Assembly: GCF_001424265.1 (NCBI RefSeq)
Contig: NZ_LMOV01000023.1
Coordinates: 363,416-427,415 of the forward strand
Direction of reading: 5' to 3'
DNA from: Acidovorax sp. Leaf160
GTDB taxonomy: Bacteria > Pseudomonadota > Gammaproteobacteria > Burkholderiales > Burkholderiaceae_C
DNA length: 64,000 bases
The notes under the pieces: model-generated
Seen by the model: only the letters and a program-made list of their open reading frames with translations
Told to the model about the DNA's origin: nothing
The model's database searches: none
Shown here: piece by piece, positions 10,757-19,416 of the stretch
Layout of the letters: every line of letters starts with the position of its first letter
Numbering within the stretch: position 1 is the stretch's first letter
Program-made: the position numbers and the translations under genes

Positions 10757-11950
10757 ATGCCCAAGCGCATTCTTGAGATGACCGCCCTTGAGGTGTCCCG
10801 CCTTCGGGTCGAGGGCTCGCACGCGGTGGGTGGGGCGACCGGCCTGAATCTGCGCATTGAAGGCGGCACGCGCATGTGGGTCCTTCGGTACGTGTTTCGC
10901 GGGGCGCGCCGCCGCATGAGCTTGGGCAGTTATCCACGCGTGTCGCTATCGGCCGCCCGCGAAGCCGCGCGCAGCGCCATCGGACTTCGTGATGCTGGCA
11001 CCGACCCACTGGCAGCGCGCGCCGCCGCCCGTGAGGCTGCGCGGCTGGCGGATGCTCAGAAACTGGAGTTCGACAAAGCGGCCGAAGCATTCATCCAGGA
11101 GCATGAGACGACTTGGCGCAGCACCAAGCACGCGCAGCAGTGGCGCAACACGCTTGCCACCTACGTGTCGCCCAAGTTCGGGAGCGTGCCTGTCTCAGAG
11201 ATCGATCAATCCATGGTGCTTCGCGCACTGTCACCAATCTGGAAGACAAAGACTGAAACAGCCACACGCCTGCGCGGGCGCATCGAACAGATCCTCGATT
11301 GGGCCACCGCGCATGGTCATCGCTCGGGCACGAACCCGGCACGGTGGCGCGGGCAGCTGGAACACATCCTGGCCGACCCGAACAAGGTAGCGCCGGTGAA
11401 GCATCACGCCGCGGTGCCCTTTGCCCAGCTGCCGACCGTCTATCTGTTGCTGTCCACGCTCGATGGGCAGAGCGCGCGGGCACTCCGTTTCTTGATCCTG
11501 ACCGCCGCCCGGTCTGGTGAGGTGCGCGGCATGGTGTGGGACGAGGTGGACTTAGACGCGGCGCTGTGGACAGTACCAGCCGAGCGGATGAAGGCGAAGA
11601 AAGAGCATCGCGTACCGCTCTCTCGACAAGCCGTCGCGCTGTTGAAAGCACAGCCGCGCCATGCGCTCGTGTCGCACGTCTTCCCTTCCAACCGCGCGGG
11701 CGCGCTCTCCGACATGGCGCTGACCACGCTCATGCGGCGCCATAGGCTGGACGCCGTGCCGCATGGCTTCCGCTCGACGTTCAGGGATTGGGCTGGAGAA
11801 ACGACAAACCACCCACGCGATGCGGTGGAGCTGTGCCTGGCACACACCATCGACACGAAGACCGAGGCGGCCTATCGACGCGCCGACATGCTCGAGAAAC
11901 GTGCGGTCATCATGCAAGAGTGGGCCTATTTCGCAGCGCCCGTCCGGTAG
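10757..11950 (+). CDS. int: tyrosine-recombinase integrase (P4-type)
   Basis: 397 residues. The N-terminal arm-binding part has the P4-integrase style (GLNLRIEGGTRMWVLRYVFRGARRRMSLGSYPRVSLSAAR). A core-binding domain follows, then a catalytic domain with Arg252 (TAARSGEVRG), His336 and Arg339 (HGFRSTFRDW), His363 and Tyr373 (AAYRRAD); all catalytic residues are present. It integrates and, with an excisionase, excises the prophage at tRNA-Ser. It is read inward from attL, and its putative arm sites overlap its promoter region, which suggests self-regulation. Confidence 0.96.
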   Translation: MPKRILEMTALEVSRLRVEGSHAVGGATGLNLRIEGGTRMWVLRYVFRGARRRMSLGSYPRVSLSAAREAARSAIGLRDAGTDPLAARAAAREAARLADAQKLEFDKAAEAFIQEHETTWRSTKHAQQWRNTLATYVSPKFGSVPVSEIDQSMVLRALSPIWKTKTETATRLRGRIEQILDWATAHGHRSGTNPARWRGQLEHILADPNKVAPVKHHAAVPFAQLPTVYLLLSTLDGQSARALRFLILTAARSGEVRGMVWDEVDLDAALWTVPAERMKAKKEHRVPLSRQAVALLKAQPRHALVSHVFPSNRAGALSDMALTTLMRRHRLDAVPHGFRSTFRDWAGETTNHPRDAVELCLAHTIDTKTEAAYRRADMLEKRAVIMQEWAYFAAPVR

Positions 11951-12101
11951 GCCGGCCGCCGCATCCGCCTGTGCCCGCGCCAGCGGCAACTCTTCCAGCC
12001 TCCTGGTTTACCGCGGCGTCCGTAGCTACTGCCGCATCGCCCGTTCGTGCTTACTGCCCGCTCTGCCGGTTGCGCCGAGATGCAGCGTGCCCGCCAATCG
12101 A

Positions 12102-12596
12102 TTAATCAGCTTGAGCGTTTTCGATAGCTGCCGCTTGGCCAAGCAAGCCGAGCTTTTCATCGGTGGCTTTTTCTTCAGCCAAGGAGGCTTCCAGCAATGG
12201 CAACGCCGCGGTATAGCCGAGTTTGGATGCAAGCGTGATTAGCGTTGTGTAGCTCGCGATCTCGTAATGCTCGACCTTTTGGGCTGCCCCGATCAAGGCA
12301 ACATCTAGGACAGGTCCTTTTTCGATGCCGTCGATAAGGTCCTTGCCTTCTTCAACCAAGCCCTCCATGGCTGCGCATTTGATCCGCTTCAGCTTTAGAC
12401 CCAGCAGCTCAACCACTTGGTCGATTCTTTCTACTTGGGCACGCGTTTCTTCCAAGTGGTCCAAGAAGGCTTGAGCAAGCTCAATGTCGTTTGCCGCCCG
12501 AGCCATACGCGGAAGAGACTTGGTCATCTGTTTTTCTGCGCTGTATGTGTCAGAAAGCTCATGAAGTAAAAGGTCAGCAACGGTCTTAATAGCCAT
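12102..12596 (-). CDS. YciE/YciF-family ferritin-like protein (DUF892)
   Basis: 164 residues from ATG 12596, preceded by GGAG at a good distance. It shows the DUF892 pattern: N-terminal LLHELSDTYSAEKQMTKSLPRMA, central glutamates in LEETRAQVERI, then AAQKVEHYEIASYTTLITLA. The family is a four-helix di-iron fold linked to stress. It has no phage structural role and sits between int and the early operon, so I read it as a cargo gene, perhaps protecting the lysogen against oxidative stress. Local base composition is less GC-rich than the surrounding genes. Confidence 0.88.
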   Translation of the reverse strand: MAIKTVADLLLHELSDTYSAEKQMTKSLPRMARAANDIELAQAFLDHLEETRAQVERIDQVVELLGLKLKRIKCAAMEGLVEEGKDLIDGIEKGPVLDVALIGAAQKVEHYEIASYTTLITLASKLGYTAALPLLEASLAEEKATDEKLGLLGQAAAIENAQAD

Positions 12597-12827
12597 GGTC
12601 ACTCCAGTCGTTATGGGAAGCGAATGCTCTAGCGCAGGCTACCGCCCAGTCTGTAAGACAACGCCTCACCTTTCTCTTGTGTCGCCATGGCTGGGCGCTT
12701 GAATTTTTGGTTACACCGTGGTGTTGAAGCGGGACCTTGTCCTACACGGCTCGGCCCTCCTCATGGCGGCTGATTCGCCTCGGGCACGACCCTATAAATA
12801 ACGAACTTTATCTCAGAGAGCACCTTC

Positions 12828-13130
12828 ATGTTTTGCACTGTCAATCGAATAATCATGGTCGCTGGGAGCCCGCAGGAGATCGAAGTTGATTTAGAGGCGG
12901 ACCGCAGGTTGTTAAGTCTGCGGATTGCGCGTCAGTCGCTGCAGGAGGCTTTCGGCACAGGTACGGACTTTGTCAGTATTGTAAATATTGTGCATGCTCG
13001 AAGAACGGTGCTAGGAATGGCCGCTTTAGAGGCTGCAAAGGAAAACGCCGAAGGAATTATTTTCCTCAACGAACACAGTATTCGCGAGGCCTACTTGCGC
13101 AATTTCCTCACCGGCGACCTAGTGCACTGA
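12828..13130 (+). CDS. hypothetical protein, 100 aa
   Basis: Not recognised. Starts MFCTVNRIIMVAGSPQEIEV and looks like a small soluble alpha/beta protein with no signal or membrane segment. An AT-rich stretch with TATAAA-like sequence at 12792-12798 is a plausible -10 element about 30 bases upstream. It lies in the cargo zone between the integrase and the early operon and points toward the 3' end of the latter. Confidence 0.6.
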   Translation: MFCTVNRIIMVAGSPQEIEVDLEADRRLLSLRIARQSLQEAFGTGTDFVSIVNIVHARRTVLGMAALEAAKENAEGIIFLNEHSIREAYLRNFLTGDLVH

Positions 13131-13177
13131 GAACGCGCTTCAGAACCTATAGGCTGAATGTGGTTCTGCATTGAACC

Positions 13178-13435
13178 ATGCAATCGGCAAACATTGCTTG
13201 GAGGGAATCCGTGTGTGTAGATTTACTAAGAAAACTTGCGGCCTGCGACAAATTTCCCGTAGAAATGGTCGACGAGAACGAGGTTGACCGTTTGCGGGTG
13301 TTGCGAGCCGCTGGAATGGTTGAGGCGCAGATCCCGGACCAACCGGGGCGATCTGCCACGGTGAAGCGGGTGACGGGAGTGGGCCTTGCCATGGCGCGGG
13401 GCGAGAACGCGACCGTAGGGTCACGGAGTGGGTGA
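13178..13435 (+). CDS. hypothetical protein, 85 aa
   Basis: Not recognised. The N-terminal 55 residues are acidic and leucine-rich (LLRKLAACDKFPVEMVDENEVDRLRVLRAAGMVEAQIP) and read like a small winged-helix or regulator fragment; the tail is low-complexity. It is 47 bases downstream of and in line with the preceding small gene, so the two may share a transcript. Confidence 0.5.
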   Translation: MQSANIAWRESVCVDLLRKLAACDKFPVEMVDENEVDRLRVLRAAGMVEAQIPDQPGRSATVKRVTGVGLAMARGENATVGSRSG

Positions 13436-13551
13436 ACTCAGTTCCGAGGCCATCGGTGGGAATCAGCCAATCGACCTCACCGACCGCTTGCTCCTGTGGA
13501 TGGGCGTGACCGCTCTGGAACACCGGTTCGGGCTCGCGTATTCAGCACTTC

Positions 13552-13791
13552 TCACGCGGTGGGTGCCCGCCCTTCCTTTTGCCCTGACGTAGGTGCCGTG
13601 GTGCTGTCGCCCGCCCACGCCATAGGACACCCAGCCAGCCAATCGGCCACCTCCGCAATCAGCCAGAACAACTTCGCTCCCATCTTGCGCGGCCGGGGGA
13701 ACGCGCGCTGCTCGATCAACGCCCGCAGGGTGTTTTCGACAATTCCCAGCTCTTCCAGCAGCTGCGCCTTGCTAAATATCAGACGTTGCAT
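13552..13791 (-). CDS. AlpA-like DNA-binding protein (candidate excisionase)
   Basis: 79 residues. MQRLIFSKAQLLEELGIVENTLRALIEQRAFPRPRKMGAKLFW is a winged helix-turn-helix of the AlpA/excisionase type, with the usual P-x-P-x-K-x-G-x-x-x-x-W turn. It is the last gene of the leftward early operon and overlaps the end of the gene before it by 13 bases. By position and fold it may control excision or repress an early promoter, the P2 Cox role. Confidence 0.75.
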   Translation of the reverse strand: MQRLIFSKAQLLEELGIVENTLRALIEQRAFPRPRKMGAKLFWLIAEVADWLAGCPMAWAGDSTTAPTSGQKEGRAPTA

Positions 13792-14312
13792 GTTTCGACC
13801 TCCCGCATGGCATCAGGTGGGCCCGCGTTGCGCTTGTTCTTGTAGTGTTCAGGCGTTACCAGCGGGGTGATAGCATGCGGCCGGATGCGTCCGGCCATGA
13901 TGTCTCCGGCCAGCGCCCGCGCGCCCGGCAGCACGCGCATGGCCAGCACTGTGTCGTCCATCATCACCTCGGCGGCCACCTCTAGGGCGAAGTGCAAGTG
14001 CGCGGCCCACGGCGCACTCCAGCGGCAGCCATCGCAGGCCATGCGCACCACCTCTTCGAGCGCCTGGTGCAAGCCGGCGCGGTTGTCGCCCAGCACCGGC
14101 ACGACTGCGGCCACTTCGGCGCCGACCCCGAGCATGACCGCCAGCCGAGACAGCAGCTCGCGCTGTTCGCTCAGGTGCGGCACCTGGAGGCACTGGTGGC
14201 CGATGGCAGCCATTTCCGCCTGCAGCTCCAGCATGGCGCGCCTGGCCAGCGCCTTGGCCACTGGGCTGGCCAGGGCACGGTCTGTTTTCGTCAGCCGATC
14301 ACGCCTAGCCAT
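13779..14312 (-). CDS. hypothetical phage protein, 177 aa
   Basis: Starts MARRDRLTKTDRALASPVAKALARRAM at ATG 14312, overlapping the previous gene by 8 bases; the longer upstream frame is out-of-frame sequence of that gene. Mainly alpha-helical, with a central segment containing ACDGCRWSAPWAAHLHFALEVA. No domain recognised. Part of the early operon, so probably an accessory of replication or lysogeny. Confidence 0.72.
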   Translation of the reverse strand: MARRDRLTKTDRALASPVAKALARRAMLELQAEMAAIGHQCLQVPHLSEQRELLSRLAVMLGVGAEVAAVVPVLGDNRAGLHQALEEVVRMACDGCRWSAPWAAHLHFALEVAAEVMMDDTVLAMRVLPGARALAGDIMAGRIRPHAITPLVTPEHYKNKRNAGPPDAMREVETCNV

Positions 14313-14631
14313 TGCCGCGCCCGCTTTCCAACAGTGATGTGGTCGCAGCGTGAAGCACGTCCAGACCCAGCCCGGCCGCGAGCTGCTGCTCGATGCGCGC
14401 GCCGCGGGACTGCTCCCAGCCTGGCAGCATGTACACCGCATCGCAGGTGACCAGTCGGGCGATGTCTGCGCGCATGCAATCCAGCCAAGCGGCGTTCGGA
14501 TCGGCATTGATTTCGGCCGGGTTCTCGACATGGTGACCGGCCTCGCGCAGCGCCGCAGCGGCGGCGTGGAAGGCGGGAAAGTTGAGCTGGGGATAACCGG
14601 ACATCGGGCCGGCGACATAGATCCGCTTCAT
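14305..14631 (-). CDS. DUF4406-type nucleoside 2-deoxyribosyltransferase-like protein
   Basis: 108 residues starting MKRIYVAGPMSGYPQLNFPAF, with CDAVYMLPGWEQSRGARIEQ near residue 70. This is the Rossmann-like DUF4406/2-deoxyribosyltransferase pattern (YVAGPMSG... and GWE.S.GA..E) common in phages. A role in nucleotide metabolism is plausible but not proven for the family. Linked by 4-base overlap to the upstream gene. Confidence 0.85.
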   Translation of the reverse strand: MKRIYVAGPMSGYPQLNFPAFHAAAAALREAGHHVENPAEINADPNAAWLDCMRADIARLVTCDAVYMLPGWEQSRGARIEQQLAAGLGLDVLHAATTSLLESGRGNG

Positions 14632-14849
14632 GCTGCACCCCCAACGCGACGGCCGGCGATGATGCTCGGATGCCGCACGCTCGCGCTGCGGTGATGCAGC
14701 TCCGGGCAGGTGTATGGCGCGCCGGCGCGCCAGTCCATGCGCGCGGGCTGCGCGGTGCCGTAGCGCACCCGCTCCGCTTCCTTGATCTCGTCCCAGCGGG
14801 TGCGGGCCACGGGCTGGGAGAGGCCGGCGTTCTTCTTCGCTTGCGTCAT
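14628..14849 (-). CDS. hypothetical phage protein, 73 aa
   Basis: Not recognised. A small basic protein containing RTRWDEIKEAERVRYGTAQP and a CPELHHRS segment. It is held in the early operon by a 4-base overlap with the DUF4406 gene, which supports it being real. Confidence 0.6.
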   Translation of the reverse strand: MTQAKKNAGLSQPVARTRWDEIKEAERVRYGTAQPARMDWRAGAPYTCPELHHRSASVRHPSIIAGRRVGGAA

Positions 14850-14852
14850 TGT

Positions 14853-15113
14853 TCAGGCCTCCACGCGCTCAACGCGCAGCACGCCCTTGCCGCTGGCCAG
14901 GTGGGCATGGGCTTCGGCCTGGGTGGCGTTGGCCGCCTTCACGCGGATGGTCGGCAGCAGGTTAGCGTCTGCCAGGTCTTCGAGGTCGGCGCTGTTGGCG
15001 TTGGTCGGAATCAGATGCGCGCGGTAGCTGCGCCGCGGCTGGATGCCATGGGTGGGGTGAGTCGCGGCCGGCTTGACGGCAAGGCGGGTCGGGCAGTCGT
15101 GATGCGTTCGCAT
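14853..15113 (-). CDS. hypothetical phage protein, 86 aa
   Basis: Not recognised. The second half (NADLEDLADANLLPTIRVKAANATQAEAHAHLASGKGVLRVERVEA-like) has the look of a compact alpha/beta fold. Spaced 3 bases before the next early gene. Confidence 0.6.
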   Translation of the reverse strand: MRTHHDCPTRLAVKPAATHPTHGIQPRRSYRAHLIPTNANSADLEDLADANLLPTIRVKAANATQAEAHAHLASGKGVLRVERVEA

Positions 15114-15141
15114 GGTGTTCTCTTTCGGTGGTTGGCAGGTG

Positions 15142-15360
15142 TCAGGCCACCAGCTGCAGCTGGGCCTGGTGAGGGTTCACGGCGGGCGCAGCAGGCTGCC
15201 GCCGCCGGCGCCGCGGCCTGGTGGCTTCGGCCAGGCGCTTGCGCTCGGCCTCGAAGACGGCGCGCAGGTGGTCCGGCGTGGTACCGGCGGCTGGCACGTA
15301 GTCGCCGTGGCGGGGGCGCTGGAAGCAATGCACGCGCGGGTCGGTGCGTTTCGCGTTCAT
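15142..15360 (-). CDS. small basic hypothetical protein, 72 aa
   Basis: Starts MNAKRTDPRVHCFQRPRHGD at ATG 15360. An arginine run (TRPRRRRRQP) in the C-terminal half suggests nucleic-acid binding. Overlaps the upstream gene by 4 bases. No family recognised. Confidence 0.6.
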   Translation of the reverse strand: MNAKRTDPRVHCFQRPRHGDYVPAAGTTPDHLRAVFEAERKRLAEATRPRRRRRQPAAPAVNPHQAQLQLVA

Positions 15361-15653
15361 GGGTTGGTCCTTTCGGTCGGGATGGCGGAGCGGAAAAAGA
15401 GGGCCGTGCGGTCGATGCGCACGGTGGAAAGCGCGGTCAACAGGTCGGGCAGCAGGCCCGCCGGCGTTTCCATCACCTCGCGGCGCATGGCTTCGCGGGC
15501 GTCGGGCCCGTCCTGCATGTCTTCGCAGCGGCGGCGGGCGGCGACCAGCACCTGGCGGCGCAGTGGCGAGGCGTTTTCGGGGTCGGCGGGCATGCGGCGG
15601 CCGGCCTGGGCGGCGCGGGTGGGCGTAGCGGGCTGCTTTTTCACCAGTCCCAC
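15357..15653 (-). CDS. hypothetical phage protein, 98 aa
   Basis: Not recognised. Contains LVAARRRCEDMQDGPDAREAMRREVME. Its start overlaps the 3' end of the gpA gene by 13 bases and its stop overlaps the next gene's start, so it is co-translated with the replication gene. Confidence 0.6.
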   Translation of the reverse strand: MGLVKKQPATPTRAAQAGRRMPADPENASPLRRQVLVAARRRCEDMQDGPDAREAMRREVMETPAGLLPDLLTALSTVRIDRTALFFRSAIPTERTNP

Positions 15654-17638
15654 CCGTCTTCCAGCTCGGCCGCCGGCTCTGCGCGCTCAGCAACCCGCAG
15701 ATTTCGGTAGAAATCGACCGTTTCGGGGGTCAGCCACTCGGACGCATGGACGTCGCCGGGGCCAAAAACTAGCCGGCGCAGCTCGCCCGTGATGCGGGCC
15801 GTACAGTTATTGAAACCAGTCCAAGCGCGCGGCAAAGCCGCGCGGGCCGGGGTCGCACCCTGGCCCTGCGCTTGACCTGCAGCACCTTGCGCACTCGCCC
15901 CTGCGGCGTGCGCCGCATGCGTGGCTTCATCGACCACCGGGCGCCACAAGATGCGGCGCGACACCAGCCACCGGCCGCACATGCGGCCCTGCTGCGGCAC
16001 CAGCCCGGCGATGGGGCCGTGACGCAGTTCCTCGCCGTATTTATTCGTCTCGCCCGGCTCCACCATGTCGTGGGCCGTGCGCAGGTGCCAGCGCTTGCGC
16101 GGCAGCGCGTGGCCGCCCATGGCCTCCATGAACGAACGCCAGTCGGCGCGGATGTCGCCCCGGCGGTGGCAGGCATGGAACGCGCGCGACGTGGTGCGGT
16201 CGCCTTCGCGCTCGAATAGCTCCAGCTGGTCAGGTGTCACCCGGCGCAGCTCGCGCCACACCGTCACACTGGGCATGCCGATGGTTTGAAACTGCCGGAT
16301 GCCCCACGTGGCCGCCCAGGCGTCCACGCGCTTGAAGCCCTGCCCTGTTTCCTTCACGTCGTTCGTGCCGGTGGGGCCCAGGTCCAGCGTGATCTGCTGG
16401 CCGTCCACCACGTCCATGTGCTGGGCCAGTGCCAGGTGGCCCACGCTCTTGGCGATGTACTTCGCCACGTAGCCGGCCGCGCCGCCCTTGGTCATCCGCT
16501 TGATATTCACGCGGTTGGCCTCGGCGCCACGTTCGTCCCCGTCGTCGCTCAGCCAGTAGTGGCGCACCTGCTGCTCGATGGCTTGGGCGCCGGCTTCGTC
16601 TTCTGCCCAGATCAGGGCATGCCAGTGGGGGGTGGCATCGTGATGGGGCTCGGCCACGCGCAAGCCGTACATGCGCACGCCCTTGCGCGCCAGGGCGGCC
16701 CGCGTCTTGGCCCACATGTCACGCAGCCACAGCTGGCCATCGCGCGGGGTGGCGCCGTCGAACTTCTTGTTGGGGAATGGCCGGCCGCCGCTGCCCAGCT
16801 TCACGGGGTGAAAGCGGCTCGGCAGCGTCAGCGTCAAGAACAGGCCGACATGGGCGCGGGCGTCGGCGTATTCCTCAGCGCCGCGAATGCGGGTCATCAG
16901 CTCGCCGCCGCGGATGATGGGGTTGGCGTTCCCCAGCGCGGCCAGCTCGCGCAGCGTGTACACCTGGCCGGCCTCGTTGCGGAACAGCGTGCACTCCAGC
17001 GCCTCGGCGTTCCGCTTGAGCTGATGCTGGCGTCGCACCAGCCCGTTCTGGCTGATATACCCGCCACGGCCCTTGTGGACCATGCCCAGGCCAATCTCGC
17101 CGGCCTCCACGGTGCGGGCCACATGCACGCGCAGCCGGCGGCGCCACCAGGCGGCGTCCTGCGCGCGCCTCACGGCGGGCTCGCCGTGGATCGGCACATC
17201 CTCGGTGATGCCCACACAGCGCACCAGCAGCCGCACCGAATCGACACGCGCCGCCAGGTCGCCGCCGCCGTTGATGCACGCGGAGTCCAGCTCTTCCGCT
17301 TCGCCGGCCAACTTCTTGGCCATGTCGCAGATTTCGCCGTCGTCCAGATTCCACAGGCTGGCTACGCCGAACTCCTTCTCGAAGTCGGCAATGGACTGCA
17401 TCAGGTCCCACGCGACGGCCCAATCCGGCGGGGTAGCCAGGTATTCAGCCGCCGTCTGCTGCAGCCCGAACATGGGCGGCTTGACCACCTCGAACCGCGC
17501 GCGGACCGCCGCCTGCCAGCCTGCGGGGGCGCACCGGATCACGCGCTCCATGTGGTCGCGGGCCATCCGAGGCGTGGGCTTGTCCCGGTTCCACTCGGCC
17601 AGGCTGCCATTGGGCAATTTGCGCGGAATCGCGGCCAT
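15641..17638 (-). CDS. A: gpA-type replication endonuclease
   Basis: 665 residues, close to P2 gpA (761). The HUH metal motif is seen in DATPHWHALIW (about residues 335-345). The paired catalytic tyrosines are in AAGYVAKYIAKSVG (about 388-395), the two-Tyr arrangement of rolling-circle initiators. The protein should nick the phage origin, which in P2 lies within gene A itself, and start rolling-circle replication. It is the main gene of the early operon. A zinc-like His/Cys region is not obvious. Confidence 0.93.
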   Translation of the reverse strand: MAAIPRKLPNGSLAEWNRDKPTPRMARDHMERVIRCAPAGWQAAVRARFEVVKPPMFGLQQTAAEYLATPPDWAVAWDLMQSIADFEKEFGVASLWNLDDGEICDMAKKLAGEAEELDSACINGGGDLAARVDSVRLLVRCVGITEDVPIHGEPAVRRAQDAAWWRRRLRVHVARTVEAGEIGLGMVHKGRGGYISQNGLVRRQHQLKRNAEALECTLFRNEAGQVYTLRELAALGNANPIIRGGELMTRIRGAEEYADARAHVGLFLTLTLPSRFHPVKLGSGGRPFPNKKFDGATPRDGQLWLRDMWAKTRAALARKGVRMYGLRVAEPHHDATPHWHALIWAEDEAGAQAIEQQVRHYWLSDDGDERGAEANRVNIKRMTKGGAAGYVAKYIAKSVGHLALAQHMDVVDGQQITLDLGPTGTNDVKETGQGFKRVDAWAATWGIRQFQTIGMPSVTVWRELRRVTPDQLELFEREGDRTTSRAFHACHRRGDIRADWRSFMEAMGGHALPRKRWHLRTAHDMVEPGETNKYGEELRHGPIAGLVPQQGRMCGRWLVSRRILWRPVVDEATHAAHAAGASAQGAAGQAQGQGATPARAALPRAWTGFNNCTARITGELRRLVFGPGDVHASEWLTPETVDFYRNLRVAERAEPAAELEDGWDW

Positions 17639-17640
17639 GT

Positions 17641-18087
17641 CTATTGCACCTCGACTTCCACCACGCGCGCCGCCAGTGCGACCACGTGGGCCAGCGCTCT
17701 CTTGCCGGTGCGGATTTCCATGCGCAGCTGGTTGCGCTCATGCGGCGAGAACAAGTCCCAGCGCCTGCGGGCCAGCGCCTCCAGATCGTCGGCATCCACC
17801 CCTATGCCGGCGACCAGCAGCAGGTTCATGCGCCAGTTCAGCGGAATGGCGCCCCACTCACGCGACGCGGCATCCTTGAAGCGGCCACGGGTGGCGATCT
17901 CCGCGTATTCATCGCGCACGCGCATCAGGTCGGCCAGCACCTTGCCCTTGGCGGGCTCGGCTGTCACATCGTCCTGGCCCGGCGCCAGCACGTTCAGCAC
18001 GCGCGGCGCGGTGACCATGGGCAGCGCATCGACGGGCCACGGCGCCACTTGCGATTCGCCGCCGGTCACCACTGCTGCACCGCTCAT
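17641..18087 (-). CDS. hypothetical phage protein, 148 aa
   Basis: Starts MSGAAVVTGGESQVAP at ATG 18087; the open frame further upstream is out-of-frame sequence of two other genes. Helical, with DLFSPHERNQLRMEIRTGKRALAHVVALAARVVEVEV at its end. It stops 2 bases before gpA and overlaps the gene before it by 4 bases. Family not recognised; likely linked to replication by position. Confidence 0.72.
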   Translation of the reverse strand: MSGAAVVTGGESQVAPWPVDALPMVTAPRVLNVLAPGQDDVTAEPAKGKVLADLMRVRDEYAEIATRGRFKDAASREWGAIPLNWRMNLLLVAGIGVDADDLEALARRRWDLFSPHERNQLRMEIRTGKRALAHVVALAARVVEVEVQ

Positions 18088-18248
18088 GCGCCGGCACCCA
18101 CAAGGCGCACGCCGAAGCCAGCGACAGGCACGCCCAGCGCCTCGATCACATCGAATGCGCAAATCCATGCGGCGGCCATGCTGGCGGCTTGCACAGGACA
18201 CATGCGCAGGTCTCCGCCCGCGCGGTAGGTGATGGCGTAGGTGTTCAC
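18084..18248 (-). CDS. small hypothetical protein, 54 aa, GTG start
   Basis: Reads VNTYAITYRAGGDLRMCPV... then a hydrophobic stretch (AASMAAAWICAFDVIEALGVPVAGFGV). The GTG at 18248 is chosen because it forms a GTGA overlap with the stop of the previous gene, and the stop in turn overlaps the next start. No family recognised. Confidence 0.6.
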   Translation of the reverse strand: MNTYAITYRAGGDLRMCPVQAASMAAAWICAFDVIEALGVPVAGFGVRLVGAGA

Positions 18249-18397
18249 GCATGGCCCCGCAGCGCGGCGACCAGCGCACAGAGCCCGACCATGCCCAGCG
18301 CGAGCGACAGCCACACCAGCGGCGGCGCATCGGCGGCCATCCCGGCCACGCCCAGCAGGGTGGACAGCGCGGAAATGCGCACGGCTGCCGCCCTCAT
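18245..18397 (-). CDS. small membrane protein, 50 aa
   Basis: Starts MRAAAVRISALSTLLGVAGM at ATG 18397 and has one or two hydrophobic segments (PPLVWLSLALGMVGLCALVAAL). Both ends overlap neighbouring early genes by 4 bases, which supports translation. Function unknown. Confidence 0.6.
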   Translation of the reverse strand: MRAAAVRISALSTLLGVAGMAADAPPLVWLSLALGMVGLCALVAALRGHA

Positions 18398-18801
18398 GCC
18401 GCTGCCCCTTCCCAGACGATGGACTGCACCGGCTCCAGCCATTCCTTCTTGCACTTGCCCTTCAACTTCCAGCGGTGGGCCAGGTGCTCGAAGCGCGCGC
18501 CGAAGTCGGTGCGGCCGTGCAGCAGGTTGAGCCACTGGTGCACCTCCATGGCGGGCCGAGCATCCAGCTTGAGCAGCGCCAGCGCGCGCGCGAGGTTGTC
18601 TTCGTCCAGCAGGCGCAGGTCCGTCAGGTCGAACGGGAAACGCGCGCCGTTGTAGAGGCCCAGCAGCAGGCAGGCCGCCGTCCGGGCGCCGCTGTGGGTT
18701 TGCGTGCTGGCCAGGATGAAAAGGCGCGTCAACGCCTCCATGGCGATGGCGTTGTCGTCTCCTGCCGGGGCGACGGTTGCGGCGGCGGTAGCTGCTGTCA
18801 T
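18394..18801 (-). CDS. hypothetical phage protein, 135 aa
   Basis: A soluble helical protein: LFILASTQTHSGARTAACLLLGLYNGARFPFDLTDLR, then DARPAMEVHQWLNLLHGRTDF and a basic end. The pattern looks like a conserved phage family, but I cannot name it with certainty. It overlaps the next small gene by 4 bases. Confidence 0.75.
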   Translation of the reverse strand: MTAATAAATVAPAGDDNAIAMEALTRLFILASTQTHSGARTAACLLLGLYNGARFPFDLTDLRLLDEDNLARALALLKLDARPAMEVHQWLNLLHGRTDFGARFEHLAHRWKLKGKCKKEWLEPVQSIVWEGAAA

Positions 18802-18920
18802 GGCGGTCCTATCGGTTTTTGGGCGTGAGAAAGTCCGCAGCGCCTGCGAAACAGGCTCTGTCGGGGGGTAGGTTCGGAGGGGGCTGGGCCGCTGCTTTTG
18901 AGCGGCTCAGGTGACGGCGT

Positions 18921-19367
18921 TTAAGTCGTGTCGGCCGGCGGGCTGGCGCTGGCGAACAGATCGCCCGTGGTGGGCTCGATGTCCGTCAATGGCACGTGGT
19001 CGGCGTCTGCCGCGTTGTCCAGCAGCACGCGCACCAGGCCGCGCCGCAGGTGCTTGGACAGCGGCAACGTGACCGTGGGGTCGGGCTTGCCGCTTGGCGT
19101 CAGGCTGCGCACGGTTTCAGCCATCACCACGAAGCAATGGCCGCACTCGACATCCGTGCACTGGTAGATCACCTCGCGCATGGTCTTACTCACTACGCGA
19201 CCGTGGCGAATGACGCTCTTTGCCCCGCAGTGGGCGCACTCCATGCGCGTGCCTTCGTACCGCAGTTCGCGCCCCTGATGGCGGCGCTGCTGGCGTGCAG
19301 GTGCGACGGTCTGCAGCGCTTCGATTTCAGCGGTGGTGTGCATCACGGGGGCGTTCCTGTCAGGCAT
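18921..19367 (-). CDS. ogr: Ogr/Delta-family zinc-finger late-gene activator
   Basis: 148 residues from ATG 19367 (a second ATG at 19343 is possible). The finger, from MECAHCGAKSV to YQCTDVECGHCF, follows C-x2-C-x22-C-x4-C, the exact P2 Ogr spacing. Ogr binds upstream of phage late promoters and contacts RNA polymerase. At twice the usual 72 residues, it has an extra C-terminal part (about residues 80-148) of unknown role. It sits in the early operon and not after gene D as in P2. Candidate target boxes are at 29917, 39147 and 45072. Confidence 0.9.
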   Translation of the reverse strand: MPDRNAPVMHTTAEIEALQTVAPARQQRRHQGRELRYEGTRMECAHCGAKSVIRHGRVVSKTMREVIYQCTDVECGHCFVVMAETVRSLTPSGKPDPTVTLPLSKHLRRGLVRVLLDNAADADHVPLTDIEPTTGDLFASASPPADTT

Positions 19368-19416
19368 GAGGTTGGTGCTTTTGAGCGGCTCTTTCGCGGC
19401 TATTTGCTGCCCCGGT

